A stretch of DNA of 64,000 bases from Anaerolineales bacterium (GCA_025056175.1 JANWWK010000030.1:1-64000), one strand, 5' to 3'; positions 25,753-34,609 are shown, counted from the first letter of the stretch. Numbers and translations: made by a program. The notes: generated by a model from the sequence alone, not told the origin.

Positions 25753-27225
25753 CTATTGCCACGTCAGTGGCCCGGTAGCACGGTAGTTGCGGGCCAACAA
25801 CTCCAGGTCCAGTACATTGATAACGCCATCGTTGTTCAGGTCGGCGGCTTCCGGCGCGCTGGCGTTGTAGTTCATGCCAATTGTCATTGCATCGAATTGG
25901 TCAATGACGTTGTTATTGTCAATATCACCGGCCAGCAGTGTGATGTCAGGCATCGTTACATTGCCGCCTTCCGACAAGGTGATGGTGGCCTCCGCGCCCA
26001 GGAAGCCAATTGCTCCGGCAAAAATTTTGTAAGTTCCGGCAGGCACGTTCAGGCTGAACGAGCCATCAGCATTGGCAAGGGTAGAGCCGGCAACGGAATT
26101 GTCCGCACGGGTGAGGACGACCAGTACCGGCTTGCCTGCGAAGACCCGCCCGGAAACAGTTCCATTCTGGGGTGCAGGTGTTTCGGTAGGCGCAGGTGTT
26201 TCGGTAGGCGCAGGCGTTTCGGTAGGCGCAGGTGTTTCAGTAGGCGCAGGTGTTTCAGTGGGTGCAGGCGTTTCGGTAGGAGCAGGGGTCTCGGTAGGTG
26301 CGGGCGTTTCCGTGCCTTCCTGAACAACCGTCAGCGTGTCGCCAGTATGGGCAATCGAGGTCAGCACACCCGTGCCGGTCGAGATGCGTGCCGTGCAGAC
26401 GATGGCCGTCTGCCCGGCTTGCAGGCCGAGAATATCGAACGTGAAGACTGCGCCATCGGTGGAGGCTCTCTGCCCATTGCTGCCGGCAATTGCTACGATC
26501 AGATTTCCGCCTTGCGGACCGCTCACTGCCGAAACCGGGTCGCTTCCAAACAGCCCGCCAATGACGAGATTGCTGACCGAAACCAGGGTTGGGTCAAACG
26601 AACAGGTGAACTCTGCGCTGGTATAGCCGCCAGCCGGGATGTTTCGCAGGCTGACGGTGGCGGTTGAAGTTTGTCCGACCTGGATGCGGACGGGCAGAAC
26701 GACGGTCGAAACCGAAGGCGCGGCAGGCAGTGTTTCGGTGGGGATGGGCGTTTCAGTGGGAGCGGGTGTTTCGGTGGGAGCAGGTGTTTCCGTTGGAATG
26801 GGGGTGGTGGGGGTTCCTTCCATTTCACGGAAGGTCATCATGTAGTAACCGCTGCCGGAAGATGGTTGAATCTGGATGGCGTAACTTCCGGAGGGCAGGG
26901 TGTAGGTCAGTGAGCCGGTAGACTGGGCGATTTGTCCGCCGTCAGAATCCAGCAGGGTCAGTAACGGCACCAGGTCGCCGCTGATGGGGGTCACCGTCAC
27001 TTTAAAGGAGTGCGTTTCGGTGAAGTTGAATTGCCATCGTTCGTAGGTGCTGGCATTGACATAACCGAAGTAGGTGGCGTTCCAGACCGAGAGGTCGCGG
27101 GTGATGATGGAGATGCCAGATTCGGTCAGAATACTGGCGCTGGCTCGTGCGTTTTGCACGACGCCGATAAGGGCAACCAGCAGTGCCAGCGTCATCAAGA
27201 GACGAAACAGGGGCTTGACTTTCAT
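25753..27225 (-). CDS. Secreted PPC-like/cohesin/CnaB-like/dockerin protein with TETPAP repeats
   Basis: From ATG 27225 (AGGAG nine bases upstream) the protein has 490 residues. The signal peptide ends near residue 29 (ARA). Then come a PPC-like sandwich (about 50-140) with SFKVTVTP and SGSYAIQIQP, and a short TETPAP-type linker. A cohesin-like domain (about 180-300) contains VSLRNIPAGGYTSAEFTCSFDP. Eight tandem TETPAP units form the next linker, followed by a CnaB-like carrier domain and a C-terminal dockerin (DIDNNNVID, DLNNDGVIN). It lacks the peptidase domain of its 655-residue relative but is otherwise parallel to it, so it may be a scaffold. It is the first gene of the three-gene unit. 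Confidence 0.85.
   Translation of the reverse strand: MKVKPLFRLLMTLALLVALIGVVQNARASASILTESGISIITRDLSVWNATYFGYVNASTYERWQFNFTETHSFKVTVTPISGDLVPLLTLLDSDGGQIAQSTGSLTYTLPSGSYAIQIQPSSGSGYYMMTFREMEGTPTTPIPTETPAPTETPAPTETPIPTETLPAAPSVSTVVLPVRIQVGQTSTATVSLRNIPAGGYTSAEFTCSFDPTLVSVSNLVIGGLFGSDPVSAVSGPQGGNLIVAIAGSNGQRASTDGAVFTFDILGLQAGQTAIVCTARISTGTGVLTSIAHTGDTLTVVQEGTETPAPTETPAPTETPAPTETPAPTETPAPTETPAPTETPAPTETPAPQNGTVSGRVFAGKPVLVVLTRADNSVAGSTLANADGSFSLNVPAGTYKIFAGAIGFLGAEATITLSEGGNVTMPDITLLAGDIDNNNVIDQFDAMTIGMNYNASAPEAADLNNDGVINVLDLELLARNYRATGPLTWQ
26168..26311 (-). repeat. Eight 18-bp tandem repeats coding for TETPAP
   Basis: Eight near-identical 18-base units encode a Pro/Thr linker between the cohesin and CnaB-like domains. 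Differences are mostly at third codon positions, which points to selection on the peptide. A shorter run of the same unit occurs at about 26730-26810 in the same gene. Such tracts can change copy number by slippage. Confidence 0.9.
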
Positions 27226-27440
27226 TACAAAATTCTCCTTTCGATTGCAAATGGGTTGAGGCAAGCACAGGGGGCGCGCAACGCGCTTTTTCTCTTCTCC
27301 AGCAGGCCCAAACTGCCTTCCTCATGGGGGTACGTTTGCATTGTAGAGGCAGGATGTTCTTCGTTCGATTGCAGGAAAGTTACCGGCAGATTGCAATATG
27401 ATTACCAAAATGAAAGGTTGACAAAAATGTTGAAAAGAGC

Positions 27441-27473
27441 AAAAAAAGACCCCTCTCCGGTGTGGAGAGGGGT
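27441..27473 (-). terminator. Intrinsic terminator of leuS
   Basis: On the minus strand a perfect 10-bp stem (ACCCCTCTCC / GGAGAGGGGT, 27449-27458 with 27464-27473) with a five-base loop is followed by TCTTTTTTT. It lies about 30 bases after the leuS stop. The rest of the 278-base gap to the cohesin gene start (27226-27440) shows no gene; a TACAAT box near 27341-27346 may be part of the next promoter. Confidence 0.9.
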
Positions 27474-27503
27474 GGAAACGATACGTTCGGGTCGTTTGCC
27501 GGT

Positions 27504-29966
27504 TCAAATGACGATGTTCACCAGTTGCTTGCGTACCACAATCACCTTTTTGGGTTCGCGGCCTTCCAGCCAGGGAGAAACGGCCTGTAAAGCGGTAGTG
27601 CGGATGTCTTCTTCTGACGCTTCAGCCGGGACGACCACCCGCTCGCGCAGTTTGCCGTTCACCTGCACGGGGATAGTGATTTCGTCTTCTCTGGCGGCTT
27701 CTTCGTCCACCAAAGGCCACGTTTGCAGGTGGATGCTGTACGGGTTGCCCAGCACGTTCGTCCACAATTCTTCGGCAATGTGGGGAGTGACGGGCGCCAT
27801 CATCTTCAGGTAGAGTTCTTGCGCTTCTTGCCAGGCAGCAGAACCGGCGGCGCCGGCTTCACGAGCTTTGTACATCTCGTTGAGCAGTTCCATCAGCGCC
27901 GAAACGATGGTGTTGAACTCGAAATTCTCGAAGTCGCGCGTCACCTTTCGCAGCGTCTGATGCACCTTTCGGCGCAGATGGCGCAGTGTTTCGGGAGAGG
28001 CCGTACCAGGCTGGTTTTCGTCAGTGAACAGCGTCCACACCCGCCGCAACCAGCGCGCCGTACCTTCGATGCCCTGACTGTCCCACGGCGCGCCCATCTC
28101 CCAACGCGCGAAGAACATCAGGTAGGCGCGCACGGTATCAGCACCGTAGCGTTCCACCAGTTCGTCGGGGGCCACCACGTTGCCGCGACTCTTGGACATC
28201 TTTTCGCCATCTTCGCCCAACACCATGCCCTGGTTGCGGAGCTGGGTCATCGGCTCATTGCCGCGTGTAATGCCCATATCACGCAAGGCTTTGTGGAAGA
28301 AGCGTGTGTAAATCAGGTGCATGGTGGCATGTTCGATGCCGCCGGTGTAGGTATCTACCGGCATCCAGTAGTCGTATTCACGCGCATCGAACGGTACATC
28401 TTTGCGCCAGGGTGAGAGATAACCCAGGTGATACCACGAGGAACACATGAATGTGTCCATCGTATCGGTTTCGCGCTCGGCCGGCCCGCCGCAGGCAGGG
28501 CAGGTGGTGTGTTTCCAGGTGGGATGGAATTTGAGCGGGCTTTCGCCGGTGGGGCGCCATTCGACATCTTCAGGCAACAGGACGGGCAACTGGTCTTCTG
28601 GGACGGGGTTCCAGCCGCACTGAGCGCAGTAAATCATCGGGATAGGCGCACCCCAATAGCGCTGACGGCTAATCAGCCAGTCACGCAGTTTGTAAGTCAC
28701 GGACAGTTTGCCGATGCCCTTTTGCTCCAGCCATTTGGCGACGGCCAGGATGCCGGGGTTTTCGCGGCCTTTCTTGTCATTCACTTTCGTTCCATCGAAG
28801 GGTCCGGAGTTAACCATCACTCCGCCGCCAGTGTAGGCTTCGGTCATCGTCTCGCCATCCAGCGGCACCTGGTTTTCTGGTTGAATGACCGGGATAACCG
28901 GCAGGTTGTATTTGCGGGCAAAGGCAAAATCGCGCTCATCGTGCGCTGGGACGGCCATAATGGCGCCTGTGCCATAGGTCATCAGGACGTAATCCGCAAT
29001 CCAGACCGGGATGCGCGCACCATTGACGGGGTTGATGGCATACCCGCCGGTGAAGACGCCAGTTTTTTCTTTATCAGCGGCTTCGCGCTCGATGTCGCTC
29101 TGCCGTGCGGCCTGCAATTGATAGGCTGCCACTGCTTCGCGCTGTTCAGGCGTGGTCAGTTTCTCGACCAGCGGGTGTTCTGGCGACATGACCATGAACG
29201 TCGCGCCCCAGAGTGTGTCGGGGCGGGTGGTGAAAATTTCGATGTCATCGCCGGTTTCGGTTTTGAAAATCACCGAAGCGCCTTCCGAGCGGCCAATCCA
29301 GTTTGTTTGCAGCACACGCACACGCTCCGGCCAGTCAATGCCATCGTAACGCAGCAGTTCTTCAGCGTATCGGGTGGTCTTGAAGAACCACTGTTCCAGG
29401 TCTTTCTTGATGACAGGGGTGCCGCACCGCTCGCAATGCCGGTCTTCACCCCACACCTGTTCGCGTGCCAGCGTGGTGTTGCAGGTGGGGCAAAAATCTA
29501 CGGGGGCTTTCTTGCGGTAAGCCAGGCCGTGTTTGTAGAGTTGTATGAAAAACCATTCCGTCCACTTGTAGTAATCTGGCTCACACGAGACGATTTCACG
29601 CCGCCAATCGAACATCGCCCCCATCGAACGCAGCTGCTTTCGCATGCGTTCGATGTTCTGGCGGGTGCGTATCATCGGGTGAATACCGCTCTTGATGGCC
29701 GCATTTTCGGCGGGCAGGCCAAAAGCATCGAAGCCCATCGGAAACAGGACGTTGTAACCCTTCATGCGCATAAAGCGGGCGCGCGCATCGGAAGGGGTCA
29801 TGGCGTACCAGTGTCCAATGTGCAGGTCTCCGCTGGGGTAGGGGAGCATGGTGAGGGCATAATGTTTGGGTTTGCTCTCGTCTATATCAGCGTGATATAA
29901 GCCATCGGCTTCCCAGCGTGCCTGCCATTTCGGTTCGATCTCTTTTGGGGAATACGGTTGGGTCAT
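27504..29966 (-). CDS. leuS: Leucyl-tRNA synthetase
   Basis: An 820-residue class I synthetase that charges tRNA-Leu. The catalytic signature HIGH lies in LPYPSGDLHIGHWYAM (about residues 40-54) and KMSKS in GEKMSKSRGN. In between are a zinc-ribbon-like pair (CPTCNTTL and CERCGTPV) and the CP1 editing domain (TFMVMSPEHP, GTGAIMAVPAHDERD). The anticodon-binding helical bundle and C-terminal domain finish the chain. Length fits the bacterial form. ATG 29966 is chosen because AAGGAG precedes it; an open frame upstream runs through the T-box and is not coding. Expression is probably controlled by the T-box and ends at the terminator at 27441. Confidence 0.97.
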   Translation of the reverse strand: MTQPYSPKEIEPKWQARWEADGLYHADIDESKPKHYALTMLPYPSGDLHIGHWYAMTPSDARARFMRMKGYNVLFPMGFDAFGLPAENAAIKSGIHPMIRTRQNIERMRKQLRSMGAMFDWRREIVSCEPDYYKWTEWFFIQLYKHGLAYRKKAPVDFCPTCNTTLAREQVWGEDRHCERCGTPVIKKDLEQWFFKTTRYAEELLRYDGIDWPERVRVLQTNWIGRSEGASVIFKTETGDDIEIFTTRPDTLWGATFMVMSPEHPLVEKLTTPEQREAVAAYQLQAARQSDIEREAADKEKTGVFTGGYAINPVNGARIPVWIADYVLMTYGTGAIMAVPAHDERDFAFARKYNLPVIPVIQPENQVPLDGETMTEAYTGGGVMVNSGPFDGTKVNDKKGRENPGILAVAKWLEQKGIGKLSVTYKLRDWLISRQRYWGAPIPMIYCAQCGWNPVPEDQLPVLLPEDVEWRPTGESPLKFHPTWKHTTCPACGGPAERETDTMDTFMCSSWYHLGYLSPWRKDVPFDAREYDYWMPVDTYTGGIEHATMHLIYTRFFHKALRDMGITRGNEPMTQLRNQGMVLGEDGEKMSKSRGNVVAPDELVERYGADTVRAYLMFFARWEMGAPWDSQGIEGTARWLRRVWTLFTDENQPGTASPETLRHLRRKVHQTLRKVTRDFENFEFNTIVSALMELLNEMYKAREAGAAGSAAWQEAQELYLKMMAPVTPHIAEELWTNVLGNPYSIHLQTWPLVDEEAAREDEITIPVQVNGKLRERVVVPAEASEEDIRTTALQAVSPWLEGREPKKVIVVRKQLVNIVI

Positions 29967-29997
29967 TCTCGCTCCTTGTGCTTGGGATACGGTAAAT

Positions 29998-30270
29998 GAA
30001 AACGCCCTTCGCCACACTGGGACGAAGGGACGCTCCGCGGTACCACCCGGTTTGCGACGCAGACGATTTGCTGCGGCGCCGCTTTGAATGCTATAACGGG
30101 CAAACCCGGCGCCGACTACCCGCGAATTGCTTCGCGCTCCCCGGCGCAGCCTTCCTTGCGGAACAACAGGCGAGTTCGGTCTGGAATGCGCTCCCGCTGG
30201 GCGCTGTGTTGGGCTTCCACCTCGCTCTCCCAACTCGCTGACGGGATGACCTACTACTCCTGTCCTGGCT
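29998..30270 (-). ncRNA. T-box leader of leuS
   Basis: The minus strand carries the diagnostic T-box sequence GGGTGGTACCGCGG (30048 down to 30035). It overlaps the start of an antiterminator helix and is followed by a terminator (TCCCTTCG / CGAAGGG then TTTTC, about 30000-30032). The upstream part has the Stem I features AGTAG, GAGCGAGGTGGAAGCC and a likely specifier CTC (Leu) in CCGAACTCGCC. Uncharged tRNA-Leu would pair with CTC and with the T-box bulge and allow read-through into leuS. The 5' boundary is approximate. The specifier assignment rests on position by eye. Confidence 0.88.
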
Positions 30271-30280
30271 GTTTAGATGC

Positions 30281-30303
30281 AGGACAGGCAAAGTGCCTGT
30301 CCT
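30281..30303 (-). terminator. Hairpin between tRNA-Ala and the leuS leader
   Basis: A perfect 10-bp inverted repeat (AGGACAGGCA, 3-base loop, TGCCTGTCCT) lies 12 bases after the tRNA 3' end. On the minus strand it is followed by GCATCTAAAC, which lacks a T-run, so it may be a processing or pausing signal. On the plus strand it is followed by GTCGTTTT, but no plus-strand gene ends there. Confidence 0.4.
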
Positions 30304-30314
30304 GTCGTTTTGTG

Positions 30315-30387
30315 TGGACCCAGGGGGATTCGAACCCCCGACCTTCTCAATGCCATTGAGACGCGCTCCCAACTGCGCTATGGGCCC
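30315..30387 (-). tRNA. tRNA-Ala (anticodon GGC)
   Basis: The minus strand folds into a full cloverleaf. The acceptor stem GGGCCCA/TGGGTCC carries the G3-U70 pair that identifies alanine tRNAs. The D arm is GCGC/GCGC, the anticodon stem TCTCA/TGAGA has loop ATGGCAT (anticodon GGC, reading GCC), and the T arm is GGGGG TTCGAAT CCCCC. The CCA end is not encoded (CAC follows). Length is 73 bases. The region 30388-30493 after it holds nothing recognisable. Confidence 0.97.
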
Positions 30388-30493
30388 GTTCGGTTTCGTA
30401 GCGGGCGTGATTGTATAGCAGAACGCCGATTTCGTCAACGGTTTTTCGAGAATTTCAGCCGAAAGGCCGCGGCTGTTGTTTTTGCGGCCATTT

Positions 30494-31339
30494 TCAGCCT
30501 GGCACCCAGGCGATGGCTTCCCGTTTGTTGCCCGGCGGCACGCCCAGCAAGACGACGGTGATGTTATCGTGTCCCCCGCGTTCGTTTGCCAGGGCAATCA
30601 GGGCTTCGGCGGTCTGCGCCAGAGTTCGCCCGTTGAGCGCCTGGCGGATTTCTTGTGCCTCTACCAGGTCGGTCAGGCCATCGGTGCAGAGCAGGATGAC
30701 ATCCCCCGGTTCCAGGAGCATGCCCTGGTTGGCTCTGGCTCTGGCATCGGTATCGTTGGGGGAAAGGAACAGGCGTAAATCCGGTTCGGGTGGCTCGCTT
30801 GACCCCAGATAGCGGCGAATGACGTGCAGGTTGGGGTGGCTTTTCAGTCCTTCGTTGTCAATGATGCCTTTTTCCAGCGCTTCCTGCACCCAGGTATGGT
30901 CGCGCGTCAGTTGCTGAATGCTGTTTCCCCGAATCAGGTAAATGCGCGAATCCCCTGCGTAGGCGATGTAGAGTTGCAATCCAATCACCCAGGCGCAGGC
31001 GGCGGTGGCGCCCATGCCCTTGCGGGCAGGGTCTTGCTCGGCTTGTGCAAAGATGGCTTCGCTCGCGCGGTAGAAACTGTTCTGAAACACTGCGACGGGA
31101 TGACCGCCCTCACGCTTTTCGACCGCTTCACTGATGAGGTTGACCACCAGTTCGGATGCGATTTCGCCGGCAGAATGTCCGCCAATTCCGTCGGAGACAA
31201 TCGCAAAGACCGACGGCGTCGGATTCATTTTGCTGACGAAGTAGGCCGACACCGCAAAATTATCTTCGTTATTTTTGCCGCTCATGCCGGGGTGTGACCG
31301 GGCGGCAACGTAGAGATGGGAACGGTCAGTACGAATCAT
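30494..31339 (-). CDS. PP2C-family serine/threonine protein phosphatase
   Basis: From ATG 31339 the protein has 281 residues. It contains the metal-binding PP2C motifs in order: NEDNFAVS near 26-33, IVSDGIGGHSAGEIAS near 50-65, YAGDSRIYLI in the middle, LLCTDGLTDLV later and GGHDNITVVLL near the end. It would dephosphorylate Ser/Thr on targets of Hanks-type kinases. It overlaps the end of the FHA/VWA gene by 14 bases, so both belong to one unit. FHA proteins on either side make a phosphothreonine circuit likely, although no kinase gene lies in the window. A longer start at 31417 would overlap further and is less likely. Confidence 0.93.
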   Translation of the reverse strand: MIRTDRSHLYVAARSHPGMSGKNNEDNFAVSAYFVSKMNPTPSVFAIVSDGIGGHSAGEIASELVVNLISEAVEKREGGHPVAVFQNSFYRASEAIFAQAEQDPARKGMGATAACAWVIGLQLYIAYAGDSRIYLIRGNSIQQLTRDHTWVQEALEKGIIDNEGLKSHPNLHVIRRYLGSSEPPEPDLRLFLSPNDTDARARANQGMLLEPGDVILLCTDGLTDLVEAQEIRQALNGRTLAQTAEALIALANERGGHDNITVVLLGVPPGNKREAIAWVPG

Positions 31340-33218
31340 CCGCAGGCAAAGGAGTAACGATGGGTTTTTGGGGAGCAGGTGGTTTGGTGAATATAAAGCG
31401 GTAGGTGAGTTGCCCAAAGTGTATCACATCGCCGTGTTTGAGCGTCCATCCCTCTTTAGGGGCAGGCTGATAATTGACCCATGTGCCAGCCACCGAATTC
31501 TGGTCCATCAATAAGAAGTTGCCATGTTCGTCCTGGCGCAGACGGGCGTGCAGGCTGGAGAGCGACGGGTGGTCGAAGACGTTGGTGGCTTGTGTGGGGT
31601 CGGTGCCGAAGGTCAGTTCCCGTCCGGTGAGCGGAATCGGGTCGCCGGAGGCCGGTTGTCCGTCGATTGTCAGTTTGACCAGGTAGGCAATCGGTGGGGG
31701 GGCTTTGCGCCGCAACCAGGGGAAGGGATAGCCGCGTGCACCGGCTGTTTCTTCGATGACTACCGGCTGGGTCACCGGGTCGAGACGTAGAGCACGCGCC
31801 CGACGGCGTTCGGCCAGCGCATGGAGCGTTTTGCGTCCGCCGAAGAACAAGATGCCCAGTAAGACCAGCCCGGCGGCTATGATGATGGAAACTGTCACAG
31901 CGGCGCGGTTGCGTAAAATCAGTCCCCAAATGCCGCCTGGCGGTTGCACAACGATAACTTCCACCGGTACGGGAATGCTCATTTTGGAAAGACCAAGCGT
32001 ATCTACCGCTTCTACCTGAAGGGTATGTTCGCCCGAAGCCAGATAACCACTCAAGTCCCAGGTGAATTTGTCAAAAGGAGGGGCAGTATTTTCGTCGGCA
32101 ATTTTGCCATCCACATACAGCGTGGTGCGCGCCAGCGAACGTTTCACATTGTCTTTGAACTCGACGATAATGGCAATTTCCTGCGTTTTGGGCAGAGAAT
32201 TTTCGATGTCGAACTGGTCAACCAGGTTTTGACGCACGATTTGCACTGGCGGAGCCAGCAGGACGGGGTTGGGTGGTTCGATTTGTATCTGAAACGAGAG
32301 CGGATTGCTGGTCAGTTGCAGGTTGCTGGCATTGAGCAAAACGGTGAAAGAGTGTTGTCCCGTCTCGCGCACGGCAGATTGGTATGAAAGACGGTACACG
32401 TAGCGCAGAGAAGCCACCCATTCTTCCAGGTTGGGCAGGGTTTCATTGCCGCTGAAGGTAACGGCTTGACCGCCAGTTTCGGCGGCCAGGTCAAATAGTG
32501 CCTGCGCGCCAGAGTGATTGAAATAATCGGGCGAATCTACCAGCCAGACGAAGATGCGCACCCCTGCCTGGCGGGCGCGGTTGCGCAGGTCGGGCAGGGC
32601 GTTGATATCGCGGGTTTCGAGGTGTGGGGAGAGAAGCAGAATGGCCTTTTTGCCGCCTGGTTCGGCAGGCGCTTGTTGAGCGACATCCAGGGCAAAAGCG
32701 AGTGCCGTCAGGCTGGGAGTAGAATTTCGCAGAGCAGGGTCGAAATTTTCGATGCGTGCCAGCCAATCGGTGGCGGTTAACTGAGAACCGATGATTCCAC
32801 CGTTCCAGACAAGTGCAAAATCGTCTGGGCTGCTGGCCGGTTGGTCTGCCACCCAATTCTTCAGCACATTCAGCGCTTTGTCGTAACGCGAAAAGCCCAG
32901 TCCATCTCGAATGGCAAGCGCGGAGCCGGCATTGACCGCGACTACGAAACGCAAAGGTTGTTGCAGTTGCTCGAACGAGGCTGGCGTCCCCAGGTTCTGG
33001 CCGTTTTCCAAAATGTTGAGGTCGGAAGCGGTCAACCCGGTGACGAACTTTCCGCTTTCATCAAATACATCGAGCAAGGCTGTGATGGTGGGAAAGCGGG
33101 AGGAGTCGGCTTGAAACAGGTTGATTGAGGCCGTTCCCTGCGCATGGACAAGCGCCACAGGCAGGCTGAAACCGCCCAAGAGCAAAAGCAACAGAATTTT
33201 CCGCAGATTAGCCAACAT
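31326..33218 (-). CDS. Exported VWA-like protein with C-terminal FHA domain
   Basis: From ATG 33218 the protein has 630 residues. A signal peptide (1-26, ends VHAQG) leads to a VWA-like region (about 35-290) with SDLNILENGQ and FRFVVAVNAGSAL-type strands. The MIDAS motif DxSxS reads NAGSA, so metal binding is probably lost. Ig-like strands follow, one membrane helix lies near 445-470, and a cytoplasmic FHA domain (about 535-620) has LTFGTDP, SSLHARL and NSVAGTWVNYQP. The layout parallels the cohesin-FHA protein: outer adhesion-type domain, one helix, inner phosphothreonine reader. It overlaps the upstream membrane-protein gene by 11 bases. Confidence 0.85.
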   Translation of the reverse strand: MLANLRKILLLLLLGGFSLPVALVHAQGTASINLFQADSSRFPTITALLDVFDESGKFVTGLTASDLNILENGQNLGTPASFEQLQQPLRFVVAVNAGSALAIRDGLGFSRYDKALNVLKNWVADQPASSPDDFALVWNGGIIGSQLTATDWLARIENFDPALRNSTPSLTALAFALDVAQQAPAEPGGKKAILLLSPHLETRDINALPDLRNRARQAGVRIFVWLVDSPDYFNHSGAQALFDLAAETGGQAVTFSGNETLPNLEEWVASLRYVYRLSYQSAVRETGQHSFTVLLNASNLQLTSNPLSFQIQIEPPNPVLLAPPVQIVRQNLVDQFDIENSLPKTQEIAIIVEFKDNVKRSLARTTLYVDGKIADENTAPPFDKFTWDLSGYLASGEHTLQVEAVDTLGLSKMSIPVPVEVIVVQPPGGIWGLILRNRAAVTVSIIIAAGLVLLGILFFGGRKTLHALAERRRARALRLDPVTQPVVIEETAGARGYPFPWLRRKAPPPIAYLVKLTIDGQPASGDPIPLTGRELTFGTDPTQATNVFDHPSLSSLHARLRQDEHGNFLLMDQNSVAGTWVNYQPAPKEGWTLKHGDVIHFGQLTYRFIFTKPPAPQKPIVTPLPADDSY

Positions 33219-34122
33219 CGTAGATTTCGACCAGCGCGGCAGAGGGATTCGCCGGTCGGTTGATGGCGAGATAGGTTTGCGCCCAAATGATTCTTTGCAG
33301 GGCGACCAACGCTCCTTGAAAGAAAGCGTAGAGCGGGGAGAGCAAACACAGAGCCGCAATCGAAACGAGCAGGATGGAGCGTTTGTCAATCTCATTATTC
33401 AGCAGGTCGCTGAACATCGGTAAATAGGCGGGCAAGGTAAATGGAACGACCAGGAAGGCGGCAATGATGCCGGCGCCCAGATAAATCACGAGTGCTATCA
33501 CCAGCATTTTCCAAAAGTTGGCTTTGAAAAGACGCCATGCTGTGGTAATTGCCTCAAAAATGCTGAGATTTTCGATGACAACGGCGGTTTCGGCCAGCTC
33601 CATCAGGCCGTATAAAATGTAACTGGCTGGGACGAACAATATTATCAGTGGAAACAGGCATAGCAGCACAATCCCAAAGGTGAATATGCTTGCCATCGAA
33701 ATCACAAGGATGGTTGGGATGAGTACTGCTATTAACCCAACGACAAAAGTCAGGCGTACTCCAAGCACCCGCCAGAAGAACGGCAGGCCAGTCTGCAAAA
33801 GCTCGCCAAACGAGAAACGCGCCGTCACCCCTTGTTCTCTTTTCCAGACCCCCGCCACGATGCCAAGAACTCCGAACAGGTATAGGGGAATGCTGAGCAG
33901 GTTAATACCAAGCAAAACCACCAGACTGAGCAGAGAAGTGATTAATTCATCCAGGTTGCTGGCTAGTTCGGGCAACAAGATGGGCAGATTTTCAGGTGAA
34001 AAAATTTGATTGATGGGCAGACTGAGTGCCGATGTTACAGCAGCCAGCGTGCCGAGCAACCAGAACACCTTTTCCTCCCAAAAACGGCGAAGGGAAATGG
34101 AAAGAACCGCGCTGATTTCCAT
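33208..34122 (-). CDS. Polytopic membrane protein, function unknown
   Basis: From ATG 34122 (AAAGGAG eight bases upstream) the protein has 304 residues. Six or so hydrophobic segments are seen, at about 20-40, 60-85, 125-155, 160-185, 215-245 and 260-285. An amphipathic segment near 190-205 reads VIENLSIFEAITTAWRLF, a feature of the DUF975/DUF4013-like membrane families. No catalytic motif is seen. It is the first gene of a unit with the VWA/FHA protein and the PP2C phosphatase, so it may be a membrane component of the same system. Confidence 0.7.
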   Translation of the reverse strand: MEISAVLSISLRRFWEEKVFWLLGTLAAVTSALSLPINQIFSPENLPILLPELASNLDELITSLLSLVVLLGINLLSIPLYLFGVLGIVAGVWKREQGVTARFSFGELLQTGLPFFWRVLGVRLTFVVGLIAVLIPTILVISMASIFTFGIVLLCLFPLIILFVPASYILYGLMELAETAVVIENLSIFEAITTAWRLFKANFWKMLVIALVIYLGAGIIAAFLVVPFTLPAYLPMFSDLLNNEIDKRSILLVSIAALCLLSPLYAFFQGALVALQRIIWAQTYLAINRPANPSAALVEIYDVG

Positions 34123-34239
34123 CGAGAAACTCCTTTGAAGATGTGCGCGCACCCGTGTCGTATTTTACTTGAGTGGAGAGGTGTTTTTTGGTTGATTTTT
34201 GTGGCTGGATGCGCCTGTTCGCAAACCTGCGTTTATGCC

Positions 34240-34482
34240 TCATCCGCTCAATGGCGGCGCGTCTTTGTCGTATACCTGAACCTGGATATCGAAGCCTTCG
34301 TTGTTCAGGAATTCCATTGCAGGTGTGAAGGTTGCATCTTTAATCGGCTGAATATCCCCGGCAGGGGCCAGTACGGTAATTCTTGCTTCTTCTTCGGAAA
34401 TCTTGACCACTTTCATCTGTGCGCCGGCGCTGACGGCGCTGATTTTTGTCTGCATTTCTTTAATCGCATCGTCAATCGTCAT
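34240..34482 (-). CDS. Conserved-looking small protein, 80 residues
   Basis: An 80-residue soluble protein preceded by AGGAG seven bases before the ATG. It has an N-terminal amphipathic helix (MTIDDAIKEMQTKI), two predicted strands (MKVVKISEEEARITVLAP) and a short C-terminal helix-strand. I do not recognise the family. A compact alpha/beta fold like the small NifU-type or KH-like domains is possible but unsupported. Codon use and ribosome site argue that it is real. Confidence 0.65.
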   Translation of the reverse strand: MTIDDAIKEMQTKISAVSAGAQMKVVKISEEEARITVLAPAGDIQPIKDATFTPAMEFLNNEGFDIQVQVYDKDAPPLSG

Positions 34483-34609
34483 ACGCTGCTCCTGATGTAG
34501 CCGTTTTCCTCTTCCATTGGGAGAGGGTTACGGTGATGTTAGATAGCTGAGCTAAAAAGTTTTTTGCGGTGGATAATTATGCTTGTAGCAAAATTATAGC
34601 CGATTAACG

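Noticed and set aside
26168-26311. CRISPR-like array
   Set aside because: The 18-bp units are adjacent with no spacers and code for a linker peptide.
26072-26323. Plus-strand reading frame rich in Val-Gly-Ala repeats
   Set aside because: It is the opposite strand of the TETPAP repeat tract; repeats of a multiple of three stay open in other frames.
27504-30233. Open frame for leuS extended 89 codons upstream of ATG 29966
   Set aside because: The extension runs through the T-box terminator and Stem I; the true start has AAGGAG and the expected N-terminus.
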